DNA from: Caldatribacterium sp051549785
GTDB taxonomy: Bacteria; Atribacterota; Atribacteria; Atribacterales; Caldatribacteriaceae
NCBI RefSeq assembly: GCF_051549785.1
Contig: NZ_CP189974.1
Location: 1,860,001-1,924,000, forward strand
Reading direction: 5' to 3'
DNA length: 64,000 nucleotides
Below are positions 1 through 9,066 of the stretch, one piece after another; the stretch's first letter is position 1; each line of letters starts with the position of its first letter. The translations under genes were made by a program, and so were the position numbers. A model generated the notes under the pieces. The model did no database searches and was not told the origin of the DNA. It worked only from the letters and a program-made list of their open reading frames with translations.

Positions 1-579
1 AGGACGACATCCACAGATACCAAAAACGAAGTTCGCAAGGATCTCCTTCCCCAGAGGGGTATGGGAAACTTCGGGATGGAACTGAATACCCCAGATTCTC
101 CCGCTTTTGTCCCTGACTGCAGCGTACTCGCACCCTTCTGTTCGGGCCACGCAGACAAAGTCCTCAGGGATCTCCTTCACACTGTCCCCATGGCTCATCC
201 AGCAGACCATCTCACTTCCCAGACCTTCGAAGAGCCCTCCCCGTTCGAGAACGAAAAGGAGGGCCCTCCCGTACTCCCGGCTCTGAGACCGGATGACCTT
301 CCCTCCCAGGGTACTGACGAGAAGCTGCATCCCGTAGCAGATACCAAGGACTGGCTTTCCGCTTTCGAGGACTCCCTGTGGCAGCCGGGGGGCATTCTCA
401 TCGGTGACACTGTAAGGGCTTCCTGAAAGAATGATACCCCGGATTTCAGCATCGGACAGCGAGGGACAACCCCGCATGTGGTATGGCCAGATTTCACAGT
501 ACACCTGGAGCTCCCGAATGCGGCGAGCAATGAGCTGAGTGTACTGAGAACCAAAATCCAGAATGACAATCTTATCCAT
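1..579 (-). CDS. guaA: GMP synthase, glutamine amidotransferase N-terminal part (cut by window start)
   Basis: The enzyme makes GMP from XMP, with ammonia released from glutamine by this N-terminal class I amidotransferase domain. The visible 193 residues begin MDKIVILDFGSQYTQLIARR. The nucleophile Cys81 lies in GICYGM, and His167/Glu169 lie in IQFHPEV, completing the catalytic triad. The ATP-pyrophosphatase and dimerisation domains would lie beyond position 1. The ATG at 579 starts 9 bases after the guaB3 stop, so the two purine genes are probably co-transcribed. No alternative family is plausible. Confidence 0.96.
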   Translation of the reverse strand, partial: MDKIVILDFGSQYTQLIARRIRELQVYCEIWPYHMRGCPSLSDAEIRGIILSGSPYSVTDENAPRLPQGVLESGKPVLGICYGMQLLVSTLGGKVIRSQSREYGRALLFVLERGGLFEGLGSEMVCWMSHGDSVKEIPEDFVCVARTEGCEYAAVRDKSGRIWGIQFHPEVSHTPLGKEILANFVFGICGCRP

Positions 580-588
580 ACCCGGCGC

Positions 589-1749
589 TCACCGTCCCAT
601 GCCCACACCCTGTTCCCTCTGCAGGTGTTTCCCCTCAGTCCAGATACTCGGTGCCACGACAATTTCGACCTTCTGCATTTCCCGAATATTCCGTGCCCCC
701 AGAGACCCCATGGCCACCCTGAGCGCTCCGACGAGATTCATTGTGCCATCGGTGACCGTACTTGGGCCAAAGAGGATTTCCCGAAGACTCCCCTTAATGC
801 CAACCCTGATGAGCGTCCCACGGGGTAGTGCCGGGTCTGGAGTGGCCATGCCCCAGTGGTGCCCCCGACCGGGAGCTTCCTGGGCGCTGGCCAGAGGCGA
901 GCCAAGCATCACGGCATCTGCTCCACTGGCTATCGCTTTGGCGATATCTCCACCCACCCGCATGCCTCCATCGGTAATCACCGCCACGTACCGGCCGGTG
1001 CTCTTCAGGTAATCTTCCCGGGCCGCTGCCACATCCACCGTTGCCGTCACCTGGGGAACACCAATGCCAAGAACAGCCCTCGTGGTGCAGGCAGCTCCGG
1101 GGCCAATACCAACGAGAATGCCGCTCACTCCCGCACGCATGAGCTCCAGGGCCACCTCATAGGTGGCACAGTTCCCCACAACCACAGGAACGGGAACCTC
1201 CCGACAGAACTTCTCAAGGTCCAGAGCCTGGAGCGAAGAGGAAACATAACGGAGGGTGGTCACCGTGGCCTGAATGACCAGGACGTCAACCCCGGCCTGG
1301 ATGGCCCTCCTGCCAAGCGTTTCGGCCCGAAGAGGGGTAACGGATACCGCCGCAGGAACATTATGAGACTTAATCTCCTCAATCCGCCGGTCGATGAGCT
1401 TCTCCTTAATGGGTTCCTGGTACACCCGCTGGAGCAGCGCAGCAACCTCGTCTTTAGGCCGGGAGATGATTTCCTCAATCACCGCGTAGGGGTCTTCGTA
1501 GCGAGTGAATAGCCCCTCGAGGTTCAGGACTCCCAGGGCTCCAAGCTTTCCCAGCTCCACAGCCATACGGGGGTCCACCACCCCATCCATGGCCGCTCCA
1601 AGAATAGGAACCTCAAGCCGTACTGATCCGATACTCGTTGAAACGTCTACATCCTTTGGGTCCACCGTGACATTGCCCGGCACAAGGGACACATCATCAA
1701 ACCCAAAGGTCATCCGCGCCTTTCGGTTTCTCCCCAAAAAGTACTCCAT
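589..1749 (-). CDS. guaB3: GuaB3-type IMP dehydrogenase-related protein (no CBS domains)
   Basis: A TIM-barrel enzyme of the IMPDH/GMP reductase superfamily, 386 residues, without the CBS pair that interrupts classical GuaB. The catalytic loop Cys is Cys221 in GPGAACTTRAVLG. The C-terminal stretch LPRGTLIRVG...MNLVGALR matches the GuaB3 subgroup known from actinobacteria and cyanobacteria. I chose the ATG at 1749 because AAGGTGAGG sits five bases upstream. A GTG at 1758 overlapping the groEL stop is the alternative. The position next to guaA supports a role in guanine nucleotide synthesis, but whether GuaB3 proteins oxidise IMP is known for only some members. Confidence 0.9.
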   Translation of the reverse strand: MEYFLGRNRKARMTFGFDDVSLVPGNVTVDPKDVDVSTSIGSVRLEVPILGAAMDGVVDPRMAVELGKLGALGVLNLEGLFTRYEDPYAVIEEIISRPKDEVAALLQRVYQEPIKEKLIDRRIEEIKSHNVPAAVSVTPLRAETLGRRAIQAGVDVLVIQATVTTLRYVSSSLQALDLEKFCREVPVPVVVGNCATYEVALELMRAGVSGILVGIGPGAACTTRAVLGIGVPQVTATVDVAAAREDYLKSTGRYVAVITDGGMRVGGDIAKAIASGADAVMLGSPLASAQEAPGRGHHWGMATPDPALPRGTLIRVGIKGSLREILFGPSTVTDGTMNLVGALRVAMGSLGARNIREMQKVEIVVAPSIWTEGKHLQREQGVGMGR

Positions 1750-1754
1750 AGGCC

Positions 1755-3338
1755 TCACCTTTTCTCTATCTCCGTCTCTTCAGCAATAATAACCTCAGTG
1801 GTCAACACAAGAGAGGCCACGCTCAATGCGTTCTGCAGAGCTACCCGGACCACTTTGGCGGGGTCCACAATGCCTGCCGCGAACATGTCGGCGAAATCGC
1901 CCCGGACCACGTCAAACCCCATATTCCAGGGTTCCGCCCTCATCTTCCCCACTATGAGGGGCCCCTGATATCCAGCGTTTTCGGCAATCTGTCTTGCAGG
2001 TTCCTCCAGGGCTTTCCGCACAATCTCCGCTCCTGTGCGTTCCCTCTCAGGAATGGCCTCTACATCGAGCTCCTGAGCAAGATGGAGCAGGGCCGCACCA
2101 CCCCCGGGGACAATGCCCTCCTCAAGGGCAGCCCTGGCAGCGGCCAGAGCATCCTCAACGCGAAGGCGTTTTTCCTTGAGTTCGACCTCAGTTGGTGCTC
2201 CAACCCGGATGACAGCAACCCCGCGGGTGAGCCGCCCCAGACGTTCCTCGAGCTTTTCCCGGTCGTAATCCGAGGTGGATCTCTCAATCTGGGCACGAAT
2301 CTGCCGGACTCGTTCCTCAATATCCCGCTTTCTCCCCTTTCCCCCGACAATCACCGTGGTATCCCGGGTAACCCGAACCTTCTCTGCCTGACCGAGGAGC
2401 TCGAGCGGAACTTTCTCGAGTTTCATCCCCAGGTCCTGGAGAATGACCTGTCCCCCGGTGAGCACCGCAATATCCCCCAGAATTTCTTTTTGCCGTTCTC
2501 CAAAAGCAGGCGCCTTGACCGCTGCAACCTGCAGCACTCCCCGGAGCTTGTTGACCACAAGGAGGGCCAAGGCCTCGCCGTCAATCTCCCCCACAATGCA
2601 GAGCAGAGGACGACCTGTCTGGAAAACCCGCTCAAGGAGTGGGAGAAGCGTTGCGGCGTTGCGAATCTTGTAATCGGAGATGAGGATGAGGGGACGCTCA
2701 AGGAGGACTTCCCCCTTCTCGAGATCCGTCACAAAGTATGGGGAAACAAAACCCCGGTCAAACTGCAGACCCTCGACCACTTCAAGGGTGGTCTCAACAC
2801 CTTGAGAATCCTCGATGGTTACCACACCGTCTCTCCCTACCCGTTCCAGCGCCTCGGCCACAAGCTCTCCCAGGAACTCGTCTTTTGAAGCCACAGAGGC
2901 CACTTGGGCCACGTGCCTTTTCTCCACAACCGGAACGCTCCGTTCCCGAAGTTTCCGCAACACCGCGTCTACGGCTTTCTCCATTCCGCTTCTGAGAAAC
3001 ACCGGGCTGTGAAGGGAAAGGAGGGCCTTCATCCCCTCTTCCACCATTCTCTGAGCCAGAACAACAGCCGTTGTGGTCCCATCCCCCACGACGTCGTTCG
3101 TCCTTACCGCAACCTCCCTGAGAATCCTGACGCCCACGTTCTGAAAAGCGTCATGGACCTCGATATCCCGAGCCACAGTGACCCCGTCGTTTGTGACGAG
3201 AGGAAGACCCCAGTCCTTCTCAAGGAGCACATTCCTCCCCCGTGGTCCCAGGGTGCGTCGCACCACCCCGGAGAGCGCTTCAATCCCCTCCCGGAGGGCC
3301 TGACGGGCTTCGTTACCAAAAAGCAAAGTCTTCGCCAC
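1755..3338 (-). CDS. groEL: Chaperonin GroEL (Hsp60)
   Basis: A 60-kDa chaperonin subunit of about 527 residues. The start is a GTG giving VAKTLLFGNEAR, placed five bases after AGAGGTGAA, and matches the normal AKxxxFG N terminus. ATP-binding landmarks are LGPRGRNV (about 30-37) and GDGTTT (about 85-90, with the catalytic Asp). VEGLQFDRGF...SPYFVTD and VPGGGAALL are also present. The C terminus ends in charged residues and lacks the GGM-repeat tail of classical GroEL. No groES is adjacent; the neighbours are tsaD upstream (65 bases) and guaB3 downstream. It may be a second or divergent copy. Confidence 0.94.
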   Translation of the reverse strand: MAKTLLFGNEARQALREGIEALSGVVRRTLGPRGRNVLLEKDWGLPLVTNDGVTVARDIEVHDAFQNVGVRILREVAVRTNDVVGDGTTTAVVLAQRMVEEGMKALLSLHSPVFLRSGMEKAVDAVLRKLRERSVPVVEKRHVAQVASVASKDEFLGELVAEALERVGRDGVVTIEDSQGVETTLEVVEGLQFDRGFVSPYFVTDLEKGEVLLERPLILISDYKIRNAATLLPLLERVFQTGRPLLCIVGEIDGEALALLVVNKLRGVLQVAAVKAPAFGERQKEILGDIAVLTGGQVILQDLGMKLEKVPLELLGQAEKVRVTRDTTVIVGGKGRKRDIEERVRQIRAQIERSTSDYDREKLEERLGRLTRGVAVIRVGAPTEVELKEKRLRVEDALAAARAALEEGIVPGGGAALLHLAQELDVEAIPERERTGAEIVRKALEEPARQIAENAGYQGPLIVGKMRAEPWNMGFDVVRGDFADMFAAGIVDPAKVVRVALQNALSVASLVLTTEVIIAEETEIEKR

Positions 3339-3403
3339 AATGTTCACCTCTTCGTCCTCGTCAAAACGCATGCCAGAATAATACCGCAGAGTATCTCGAG
3401 AAT

Positions 3404-4432
3404 TCAACCAGACCCCAGGGAGAGCTGGGGAAGGGGGTCAATCGCCAGAGAATCCCGCCTTCCCCGGAGGAAATGGAAAAGACCACAGGCGGCAATCATC
3501 GCCGCGTTATCCGTGCACAGCGCCCGGGATGGGAAAAACACCCGAATCCCCCGTTTCTTTCCCTCTTCTTCCATGACCTCTCGGAGGCGACGGTTCGCCG
3601 CCACTCCTCCCCCCACAACGAGCGCTGGACATGCCGTACGCTCCACCGCCAGGAAAGCCTTTTTGACCAGACTGCGAACCACACTCTCCTGGAAAGAGGC
3701 CGCAAGGTCCCGAAGGAGACGCTCGTCGCGTTTTTCCTCGGGAGAGAGCTGCGAGAAAAACCTCGCCACAGCGGTCTTTAGACCGCTAAAGCTGAAATCC
3801 AGGGTATCCTCATCCTCAAGCCCGCTCCGGAAGAAAAAGCGTTTCCCATCTCCTTCTCTGCTCAGGCGGTCGATCACCGGACCCCCCGGGTACCCGAGGC
3901 CAAGAAGCCGAGCTACCTTGTCGTACGCCTCACCGGCGGCATCGTCCCTTGTCCTCCCGAGCAAAACGTAGTTCCCCCAGTCCCGAACGGCAAAAAGCTC
4001 GGTATGCCCTCCGGAAACGATGAGTGCCACAAAGGGAGGATTTGCAGAGGGGTTATCGAGGCGTACGGCAAAAAGATGCCCTTCCAGGTGATTGACCGCC
4101 ACAAGGGGCTTCTCAAGAGCAAAAGCCAGAGCTTTCGCCAGGCACATCCCCATAAGGAGCGACCCTAAAAGCCCCGGTCCCTGGGTCACGGCCACAAGAC
4201 CGATATCACGGAGGGTGACCCCGGCTTCTTTGAGAGCAGTGTGGAGGATTGCGGGAAGTACCTCAAGATGACGCCTTGAGGCCACCTCGGGAACGATACC
4301 CCCAAACGCCCGGTGAACCTCGACCTGACTCGAAACCACATTGGAACGGATTCTGAAATGCCCATCGACCACCGCCACACAGCTATCGTCGCAGCTCGTT
4401 TCAATCCCCAGAACCAGAAGTCCTTCGCTCAT
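3404..4432 (-). CDS. tsaD: tRNA N6-adenosine threonylcarbamoyltransferase TsaD (Kae1/Qri7 family)
   Basis: Catalytic subunit that transfers threonylcarbamoyl to A37 of ANN-decoding tRNAs. About 342 residues, starting MSEGLLVLGIETSCDDS, the canonical ASKHA N terminus. The metal-binding motif is VNHLEGHLFA, followed by the GGHTEL and GLGYPGGP loops. The start overlaps the 3' end of rimI by 32 bases. With tsaB and tsaE just upstream it gives a complete bacterial TsaBDE set in one run. A groEL follows 65 bases downstream. Confidence 0.96.
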   Translation of the reverse strand: MSEGLLVLGIETSCDDSCVAVVDGHFRIRSNVVSSQVEVHRAFGGIVPEVASRRHLEVLPAILHTALKEAGVTLRDIGLVAVTQGPGLLGSLLMGMCLAKALAFALEKPLVAVNHLEGHLFAVRLDNPSANPPFVALIVSGGHTELFAVRDWGNYVLLGRTRDDAAGEAYDKVARLLGLGYPGGPVIDRLSREGDGKRFFFRSGLEDEDTLDFSFSGLKTAVARFFSQLSPEEKRDERLLRDLAASFQESVVRSLVKKAFLAVERTACPALVVGGGVAANRRLREVMEEEGKKRGIRVFFPSRALCTDNAAMIAACGLFHFLRGRRDSLAIDPLPQLSLGSG

Positions 4433-4922
4433 CCCTTTCCCCCTCAAAATCCTTCCGCATGATGAGCGCGTCCTCTCCATCGGCATAGTACCTCGACCGT
4501 ACTCCCACCACCCGGAAGCCAAACTTCCGGTAGAGATTCTGGGCCCTGGTATTGCTCACCCGGACTTCCAGAAGCACGTAACGACACCCACAGGCCTGGG
4601 CGTACTCAAGGGCGTATCGAAAGAGTCTTTTCCCAAAACCTCTCCCCCGGTACCGGGGGTGGATGGCAAAGGTTGTAACGTGCCCCTCTTCCCACAGAAT
4701 CCAGAGGCCGATGTACCCGATGACCCTGCCCTCAAAAAGCGCTACGAAATACGAGGCGACTTTGTTCGAAAGCTCGGTGAGGAAGAGCGAATACGACCAA
4801 GGTTGAGAGAAGGACCGCCGCTCAATTGCCACCACATAGGGCAGGTGGTGCGTCCGCATTTCCACAATCCGAAAATCACCGTTGTCAACGAGAACCTTAT
4901 CGTCCGAAAACCCTGGATCCAT
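4401..4922 (-). CDS. rimI: GNAT N-acetyltransferase, RimI-like
   Basis: A 173-residue GNAT protein. The acetyl-CoA binding segment reads HPRYRGRGFGKRLFRYALE (R/Q-x-x-G-x-G/A). A later LEVRVSNTRAQNLYRKFGF motif is typical of RimI, which acetylates the N terminus of ribosomal protein S18. The start MDPGFSDDK at 4922 overlaps tsaB by 26 bases. The tsaB-rimI-tsaD order is common in bacteria and supports the RimI call over other GNATs. An extra N-terminal stretch of about 20 residues precedes the core fold. Confidence 0.88.
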   Translation of the reverse strand: MDPGFSDDKVLVDNGDFRIVEMRTHHLPYVVAIERRSFSQPWSYSLFLTELSNKVASYFVALFEGRVIGYIGLWILWEEGHVTTFAIHPRYRGRGFGKRLFRYALEYAQACGCRYVLLEVRVSNTRAQNLYRKFGFRVVGVRSRYYADGEDALIMRKDFEGERDERRTSGSGD

Positions 4923-5562
4923 AGAGGGGCAATATGGTAAAGACGTTCTCAAAACTCCCCCTCTCCCCACGCTCCCGGGACAGCGCCACAAGCTCAAGGG
5001 GGTTGGGAACTGCAAGATCGGGGTGGAGACACGAAAGACCAGCTTTCCCAAACTCCTCGGAGAGGTCTTCCCAGGGAGTCACAACCAGAACGCCCGTCCT
5101 CTCCGCGTACCGAGCAACGAATTCCTCCGGAGAACCTACTCGGGGTGGAGCGGCAAGGCGGGTCGAGGGAAAGGGGAATTCAGACCAGAAAATCTCTCCT
5201 TTCCGGTGGAAAATCACCGGAACAATAATCTCGAAGGACGAAGCCACGTGGAGCCTCCGGGCCTGACTCGCCAGAAGCTCAAGAACCGAGAACCCCAGAA
5301 GAGGTACCTGGAAAGCATAGGCTAGGCCCTTCGCAACCATGTTGCCAACCTTAACTCCAGTGAACGACCCAGGACCAAGACCGACGAGAATGCACTCCAG
5401 GCGCTCCCTCAGTAAGAAGCGGTCCTGTATCACCCTGAGGTACTCTAAAAGCAGGAGGGAATGCTCCATCCTCGTATAGTGGACCACCTGGAAAAGGACC
5501 TTTTCCCCCTCCACGGCGGCCACCCCAAGCCAGGGAGTGCTGCTGTCAAGGGCAAGAATCAT
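4897..5562 (-). CDS. tsaB: tRNA threonylcarbamoyladenosine biosynthesis protein TsaB
   Basis: A non-catalytic ASKHA partner of TsaD, about 221 residues, beginning MILALDSSTPWLGVAAVEG. It contains the family segment GLGPGSFTGVKVG at about 67-79. ATG and the tsaE stop overlap as ATGA, indicating translational coupling. The C-terminal half is variable, as is usual. It acts in the cytoplasm with TsaD and TsaE. Confidence 0.94.
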   Translation of the reverse strand: MILALDSSTPWLGVAAVEGEKVLFQVVHYTRMEHSLLLLEYLRVIQDRFLLRERLECILVGLGPGSFTGVKVGNMVAKGLAYAFQVPLLGFSVLELLASQARRLHVASSFEIIVPVIFHRKGEIFWSEFPFPSTRLAAPPRVGSPEEFVARYAERTGVLVVTPWEDLSEEFGKAGLSCLHPDLAVPNPLELVALSRERGERGSFENVFTILPLYGSRVFGR

Positions 5563-6005
5563 CCCCCACCACCCGAATGGGTAACCCGGATATGCCGTAC
5601 ACACTCGTCGACAATGCCAATCTGCACCCAGAAAAACGGAGGAGGGAAAAAGTGAAGGAACTTCTCTCCCCACTCCACCACCACGATGCCCCCTCCCTCC
5701 AGGTATTCGGAAAAACCAAGATCCACGACCTCTTCCCACTTGCTCAGGCGGTAGCAATCCATGTGGTACAGAGGACAGGGCTTCCCGGAATACTCGTGAA
5801 CCAGGGAAAACGTTGGACTGCGCACCTCATTTTCCGGTATCTCCAGAGCCTGGGCCATACCCTTGACGAAAACCGTCTTCCCCGCTCCAAGTTCTCCGGA
5901 AAGGAGAACAAGGACAGGGGGCCTGCAGAACTCAAGGACGAATTCTCTCCCCCGCCTTTTCGTCTCCTCAGGGCTTTCGGTCCACCAGAACGCCACTTCC
6001 CTCAT
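5559..6005 (-). CDS. tsaE: tRNA threonylcarbamoyladenosine biosynthesis ATPase TsaE
   Basis: A small P-loop ATPase of 148 residues needed to reset the TsaBD complex. Walker A is GELGAGKTVFVKG, followed by RSPTFSLVHEY and HMDCYRL, all diagnostic for the TsaE/YjeE family. The protein ends with a short glycine-rich tail. The ATG overlaps the alr stop by one base (TGATG). It sits at the head of tsaE-tsaB-rimI-tsaD. Confidence 0.95.
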   Translation of the reverse strand: MREVAFWWTESPEETKRRGREFVLEFCRPPVLVLLSGELGAGKTVFVKGMAQALEIPENEVRSPTFSLVHEYSGKPCPLYHMDCYRLSKWEEVVDLGFSEYLEGGGIVVVEWGEKFLHFFPPPFFWVQIGIVDECVRHIRVTHSGGGG

Positions 6006-7126
6006 CAGACGAACACGCGATGACGTATCCTTCCGAAGCTGCAGAGGACCTCATGGGGAATTGTCTTTCCCCGGCGCGCAATCTCTTCAACCCGTATCTC
6101 CTCCTCACCATCCCTCCCGATAAAGGTGACCACATCCCCCTTCTCCACTCCCTCAATGTGGGTCACATCGACCATCACCTGGTCCATGGAGATCGTCCCG
6201 ATGACCGGGGCTCTTTTCCCGCGAACCAGAACCTCGAGATTGTTGGAAAGGACCCGGAAGAGCCCCTGGGCGTACCCCAGGGCGACAACCGCCACTTTCG
6301 ACACCCGCGAGGTCACGAACGTCCCCCCATAACCCACCCGGAAACCAGGGGGGAGAACCTTGACGAGCTTCACCCGGGCCCGGACACTGGTGACGGGCTT
6401 CAGACCAAGCGATTTTGCGAGTTCTGGTTCCCCGTTTGGGGATACCCCGAAAAGAGCAATACCGATCCGGTTCAGCGCAAGCCGCATGTGGGGGAATGCG
6501 AGAAAGGCCGCGCTATTCGCGCAGTGGTACTCCAGGGATTTCCCCCAGAACCCCCAGCGCTTCAGGAAAGCCAGAAATTTCTGAAATTGCCACTCTGTGT
6601 ACTCCGGATCTTTCTCGGCGCTTGAGAAATGCGTCATCACACCGCACAGAGTAACGGCAGGCGAAAGGAACATTCTCTCAAGGAAATCACGGGTAAAGTT
6701 GCAGGGAAGGCACCCCAACCTCCCCATCCCGGTGTCTACTTTCAAGTGAAAGCGGGCAGTCTTTCCCTGCCGCCCTGCAGCCTTGACCAGGCTCTCGAGC
6801 TCCTCTTTCTGCGAGACAACGGGAACGAACCCCTCAGCAACGATGACCTCAGCCTCCCAGGGGAAAAACCCCCCGAGGATGTAGATATCACCCTCAACAC
6901 CGGACCTTTTGAGATCGAGGGCTTCCTCTAAAGAAGCCACGCCGAATTTCCGAAGGCCCAGCGAGGAAAGCAGGGTAGCAGTAGCCACCCCATGGCCGTA
7001 GACCTGGGATTTCACCACCCCCATGATGTCTCCCCGGGGAGAGGCCAGCTGTCTGAGCACCAGGAGGTTATGGGCAAGATGTTCCCGAGAAATCTCCATC
7101 CAGAAATGAAAGCTCCCATGTTCCAT
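6005..7126 (-). CDS. alr: Alanine racemase (PLP-dependent)
   Basis: Interconverts L- and D-alanine for peptidoglycan. The protein has 373 residues. The PLP lysine lies in GVVKSQVYGHG at about 37-47, a slight variant of the usual VVKANAYGHG. The catalytic tyrosine region is RVGYGGTF, and the C-terminal beta domain has VIGTISMDQVMVDVT. Start at 7126 is supported by AAAGGTGG six bases upstream and overlaps nnrD by 59 bases; an ATG nine codons inside is the alternative. The alr-tsaE neighbourhood is common in bacteria. Confidence 0.93.
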   Translation of the reverse strand: MEHGSFHFWMEISREHLAHNLLVLRQLASPRGDIMGVVKSQVYGHGVATATLLSSLGLRKFGVASLEEALDLKRSGVEGDIYILGGFFPWEAEVIVAEGFVPVVSQKEELESLVKAAGRQGKTARFHLKVDTGMGRLGCLPCNFTRDFLERMFLSPAVTLCGVMTHFSSAEKDPEYTEWQFQKFLAFLKRWGFWGKSLEYHCANSAAFLAFPHMRLALNRIGIALFGVSPNGEPELAKSLGLKPVTSVRARVKLVKVLPPGFRVGYGGTFVTSRVSKVAVVALGYAQGLFRVLSNNLEVLVRGKRAPVIGTISMDQVMVDVTHIEGVEKGDVVTFIGRDGEEEIRVEEIARRGKTIPHEVLCSFGRIRHRVFV

Positions 7127-8681
7127 CTTCTACCACCTTTCGTGCCGCATCAAGGCGTTCGGCAATCTCATGGGCGACAATGGAGGTTCTCCCTTCCCTG
7201 CGCAGGATGTCTCCCGAAAGCCCGTGGAGAAACACCCCACAGAGCGCACCGCTTATTGCATCAAGACCCTGTGCCATCAACCCACCGATGAGTCCTGCCA
7301 GAACGTCTCCGCTTCCTGCTGTAGCCAGAAGCTCGTTCCCTGTGGGGTTCACGAAGATCTCCCCCCTGGGGCTTACCACGAGAGTCCCCGGCCCCTTAAG
7401 GACCACGACGCATCCGAAAAAAGCAGCGATATCCAGGGCAGCCTGCACCTTCCACTCGCTGACCTCCTGTACGGGCCTGGCCAGAAGGCGAGCCGCCTCG
7501 CCCACGTGAGGCGTCACAACCCACTCGACGAGTTTCCCCTCCCACCGCTTGCGATGTTCGGCGATAACGTTCAGCGCATCGGCATCGAGCACACCCTTTG
7601 CCGAAGTGTGTTCAAGGAACTGCTCTAAGAAACGCCGCACCCCTTCACTCACCCCAAGACCCGGCCCGACCACAACACCTGAAACCTTCCGGGCCTCAAA
7701 TCCCTGGAGCACCGCCTCAACGTCGTGTTCCCCATAGCTCCAGTCAGGACGTGCCGAAGACGCAAGAGTCACCCCCACAACCTCAGGGAGGCTGGTTCGC
7801 ACCGCCAGAGAAAGCTCTGCAGGCAAAGGCCACACCACCATGCCTGCACCACTCCGATAGGCTCCCTGAGCAACCAGCATCCCCGCACCGAGCATGGCCG
7901 AAGACCCGGCAACAACCCCTACCACACCGGCAGAAATCTTGTGGGTTGACCACGACCGCCGGGGAAGAAGGACACGGACATCCGAAGGAAGCACCAGGTA
8001 CCCATCGGCCTTTTCGTTCCCCCCAAAGGACAGGGGTATACCGATGGGGTACACTCTGATTCTTCCCGCATACGCTCTTCCCGGATACAGGACAAGGCCC
8101 CTCTTGAGAAAACCAAAGGTCACCGTGAGATCCGCCCGTACCGCCTCGCCGAGAACCCGCCCGTCGCTGGCGTCTACCCCGGAAGGGACGTCAACAGCCA
8201 CGACGAACTTCCTCGTCACCGCATTGATACACCGAATCACCTCCCGGTGTATTCCCTCGACTTCCCGGGCAAGACCCGTCCCAAAGAGGGCATCGACAAT
8301 CAGGGTGTCCTCCTCAAGCCGAACATCGCCAGAAGAGGAAACCACCTGCACAGGAAGGTCGAGTTCTTTAAGGACGGCGTAATTGTACTGGGCGTCTCCT
8401 CTGAGGTTCTCCGGAGAACCCACAAGGTACACCCTGGGGGGATTCTCGGGATGCGCCACGAAAAGGTGGCGGGCCACCACCATCCCATCGCCTCCGTTGT
8501 TCCCTGTCCCGCACACGATGGCTACCCGTCGCAGCGATGGTCTTTCCCGCAGGATAGAGAGCGCCTCAGACGCCACCGCCCTTCCGGCATTTTCCATAAG
8601 CAAAAGGGTCCTCAGGCCAAAGCGTTCACAGGCGCTTTTCTCCCGCTCCTGCATGGTCTTCGCTGTGACAAGCTCAATCAC
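7068..8681 (-). CDS. nnrD/nnrE: Bifunctional NAD(P)HX epimerase / ADP-dependent NAD(P)HX dehydratase
   Basis: A repair enzyme for hydrated NADH/NADPH, about 537 residues. The N-terminal YjeF epimerase domain carries MENAGRAVA and CGTGNNGGDGMVVARHL. The C-terminal ribokinase-like dehydratase domain has HVGEAARLL, VLKGPGTLVVSP and NPTGNELLATAGSGDVLAG with its catalytic Asp. I chose a GTG at 8681, placed after GGGAGGGAAAGGC and overlapping the acpS end. The acpS-nnrE pairing is a common bacterial arrangement. Confidence 0.93.
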   Translation of the reverse strand: MIELVTAKTMQEREKSACERFGLRTLLLMENAGRAVASEALSILRERPSLRRVAIVCGTGNNGGDGMVVARHLFVAHPENPPRVYLVGSPENLRGDAQYNYAVLKELDLPVQVVSSSGDVRLEEDTLIVDALFGTGLAREVEGIHREVIRCINAVTRKFVVAVDVPSGVDASDGRVLGEAVRADLTVTFGFLKRGLVLYPGRAYAGRIRVYPIGIPLSFGGNEKADGYLVLPSDVRVLLPRRSWSTHKISAGVVGVVAGSSAMLGAGMLVAQGAYRSGAGMVVWPLPAELSLAVRTSLPEVVGVTLASSARPDWSYGEHDVEAVLQGFEARKVSGVVVGPGLGVSEGVRRFLEQFLEHTSAKGVLDADALNVIAEHRKRWEGKLVEWVVTPHVGEAARLLARPVQEVSEWKVQAALDIAAFFGCVVVLKGPGTLVVSPRGEIFVNPTGNELLATAGSGDVLAGLIGGLMAQGLDAISGALCGVFLHGLSGDILRREGRTSIVAHEIAERLDAARKVVEDGTWELSFLDGDFSGTSCP

Positions 8682-9066
8682 TGCCTTTCCCTCCCCCGAC
8701 GATTCCCACCGCCACCGCGACGACCACATCCCGCGAGTGCGAGAAAGAAAGACTGATTCTCCGGAACACCTCGCCACCCTGCGCCACAAAAACTCGTGGC
8801 TCTCCCGTGGACGTGTGGAGAATCGTGATATCCCGGAAGCCCAGAGAATATCCCCGCTGCAGGAAGAGCTTCTTCACCGCCTCCTTGCTGGCAAAGAGTG
8901 CCGCGACCCCTTCCTGCCACCTCCTCATCCCCTTCCCCCGGTAGTAGGCGAGTTCCTCTGGGGAAAAGAGGCGCTGGAGGAACCGTTCACCAAAGAGGGA
9001 GAGAACCCGGGCAATCCGTGCAATCTCCACCACGTCAACGCCTACGAAAGCCCCACCGTCGCTCAC
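8674..9066 (-). CDS. acpS: Holo-[acyl-carrier-protein] synthase
   Basis: Transfers 4'-phosphopantetheine from CoA to acyl carrier protein. The 130-residue length suits AcpS. Motifs are GVDVVEIARI near the N terminus (metal-binding Asp) and FASKEAVKKLF (catalytic Glu and Lys), with LSFSHSRDVVVAVAV at the end. The ATG overlaps the EF-G-like gene stop as ATGA and its own stop overlaps the nnrE start, so it is embedded in the operon. Confidence 0.95.
   Translation of the reverse strand: MSDGGAFVGVDVVEIARIARVLSLFGERFLQRLFSPEELAYYRGKGMRRWQEGVAALFASKEAVKKLFLQRGYSLGFRDITILHTSTGEPRVFVAQGGEVFRRISLSFSHSRDVVVAVAVGIVGGGKGSD

Noticed and set aside
2904..3971. A long open frame (355 codons) on the plus strand across groEL and tsaD
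   Set aside because: It is antisense to two well-conserved genes, has basic low-complexity composition, no SD and no recognisable motif. GC-rich third positions of the real genes explain it.
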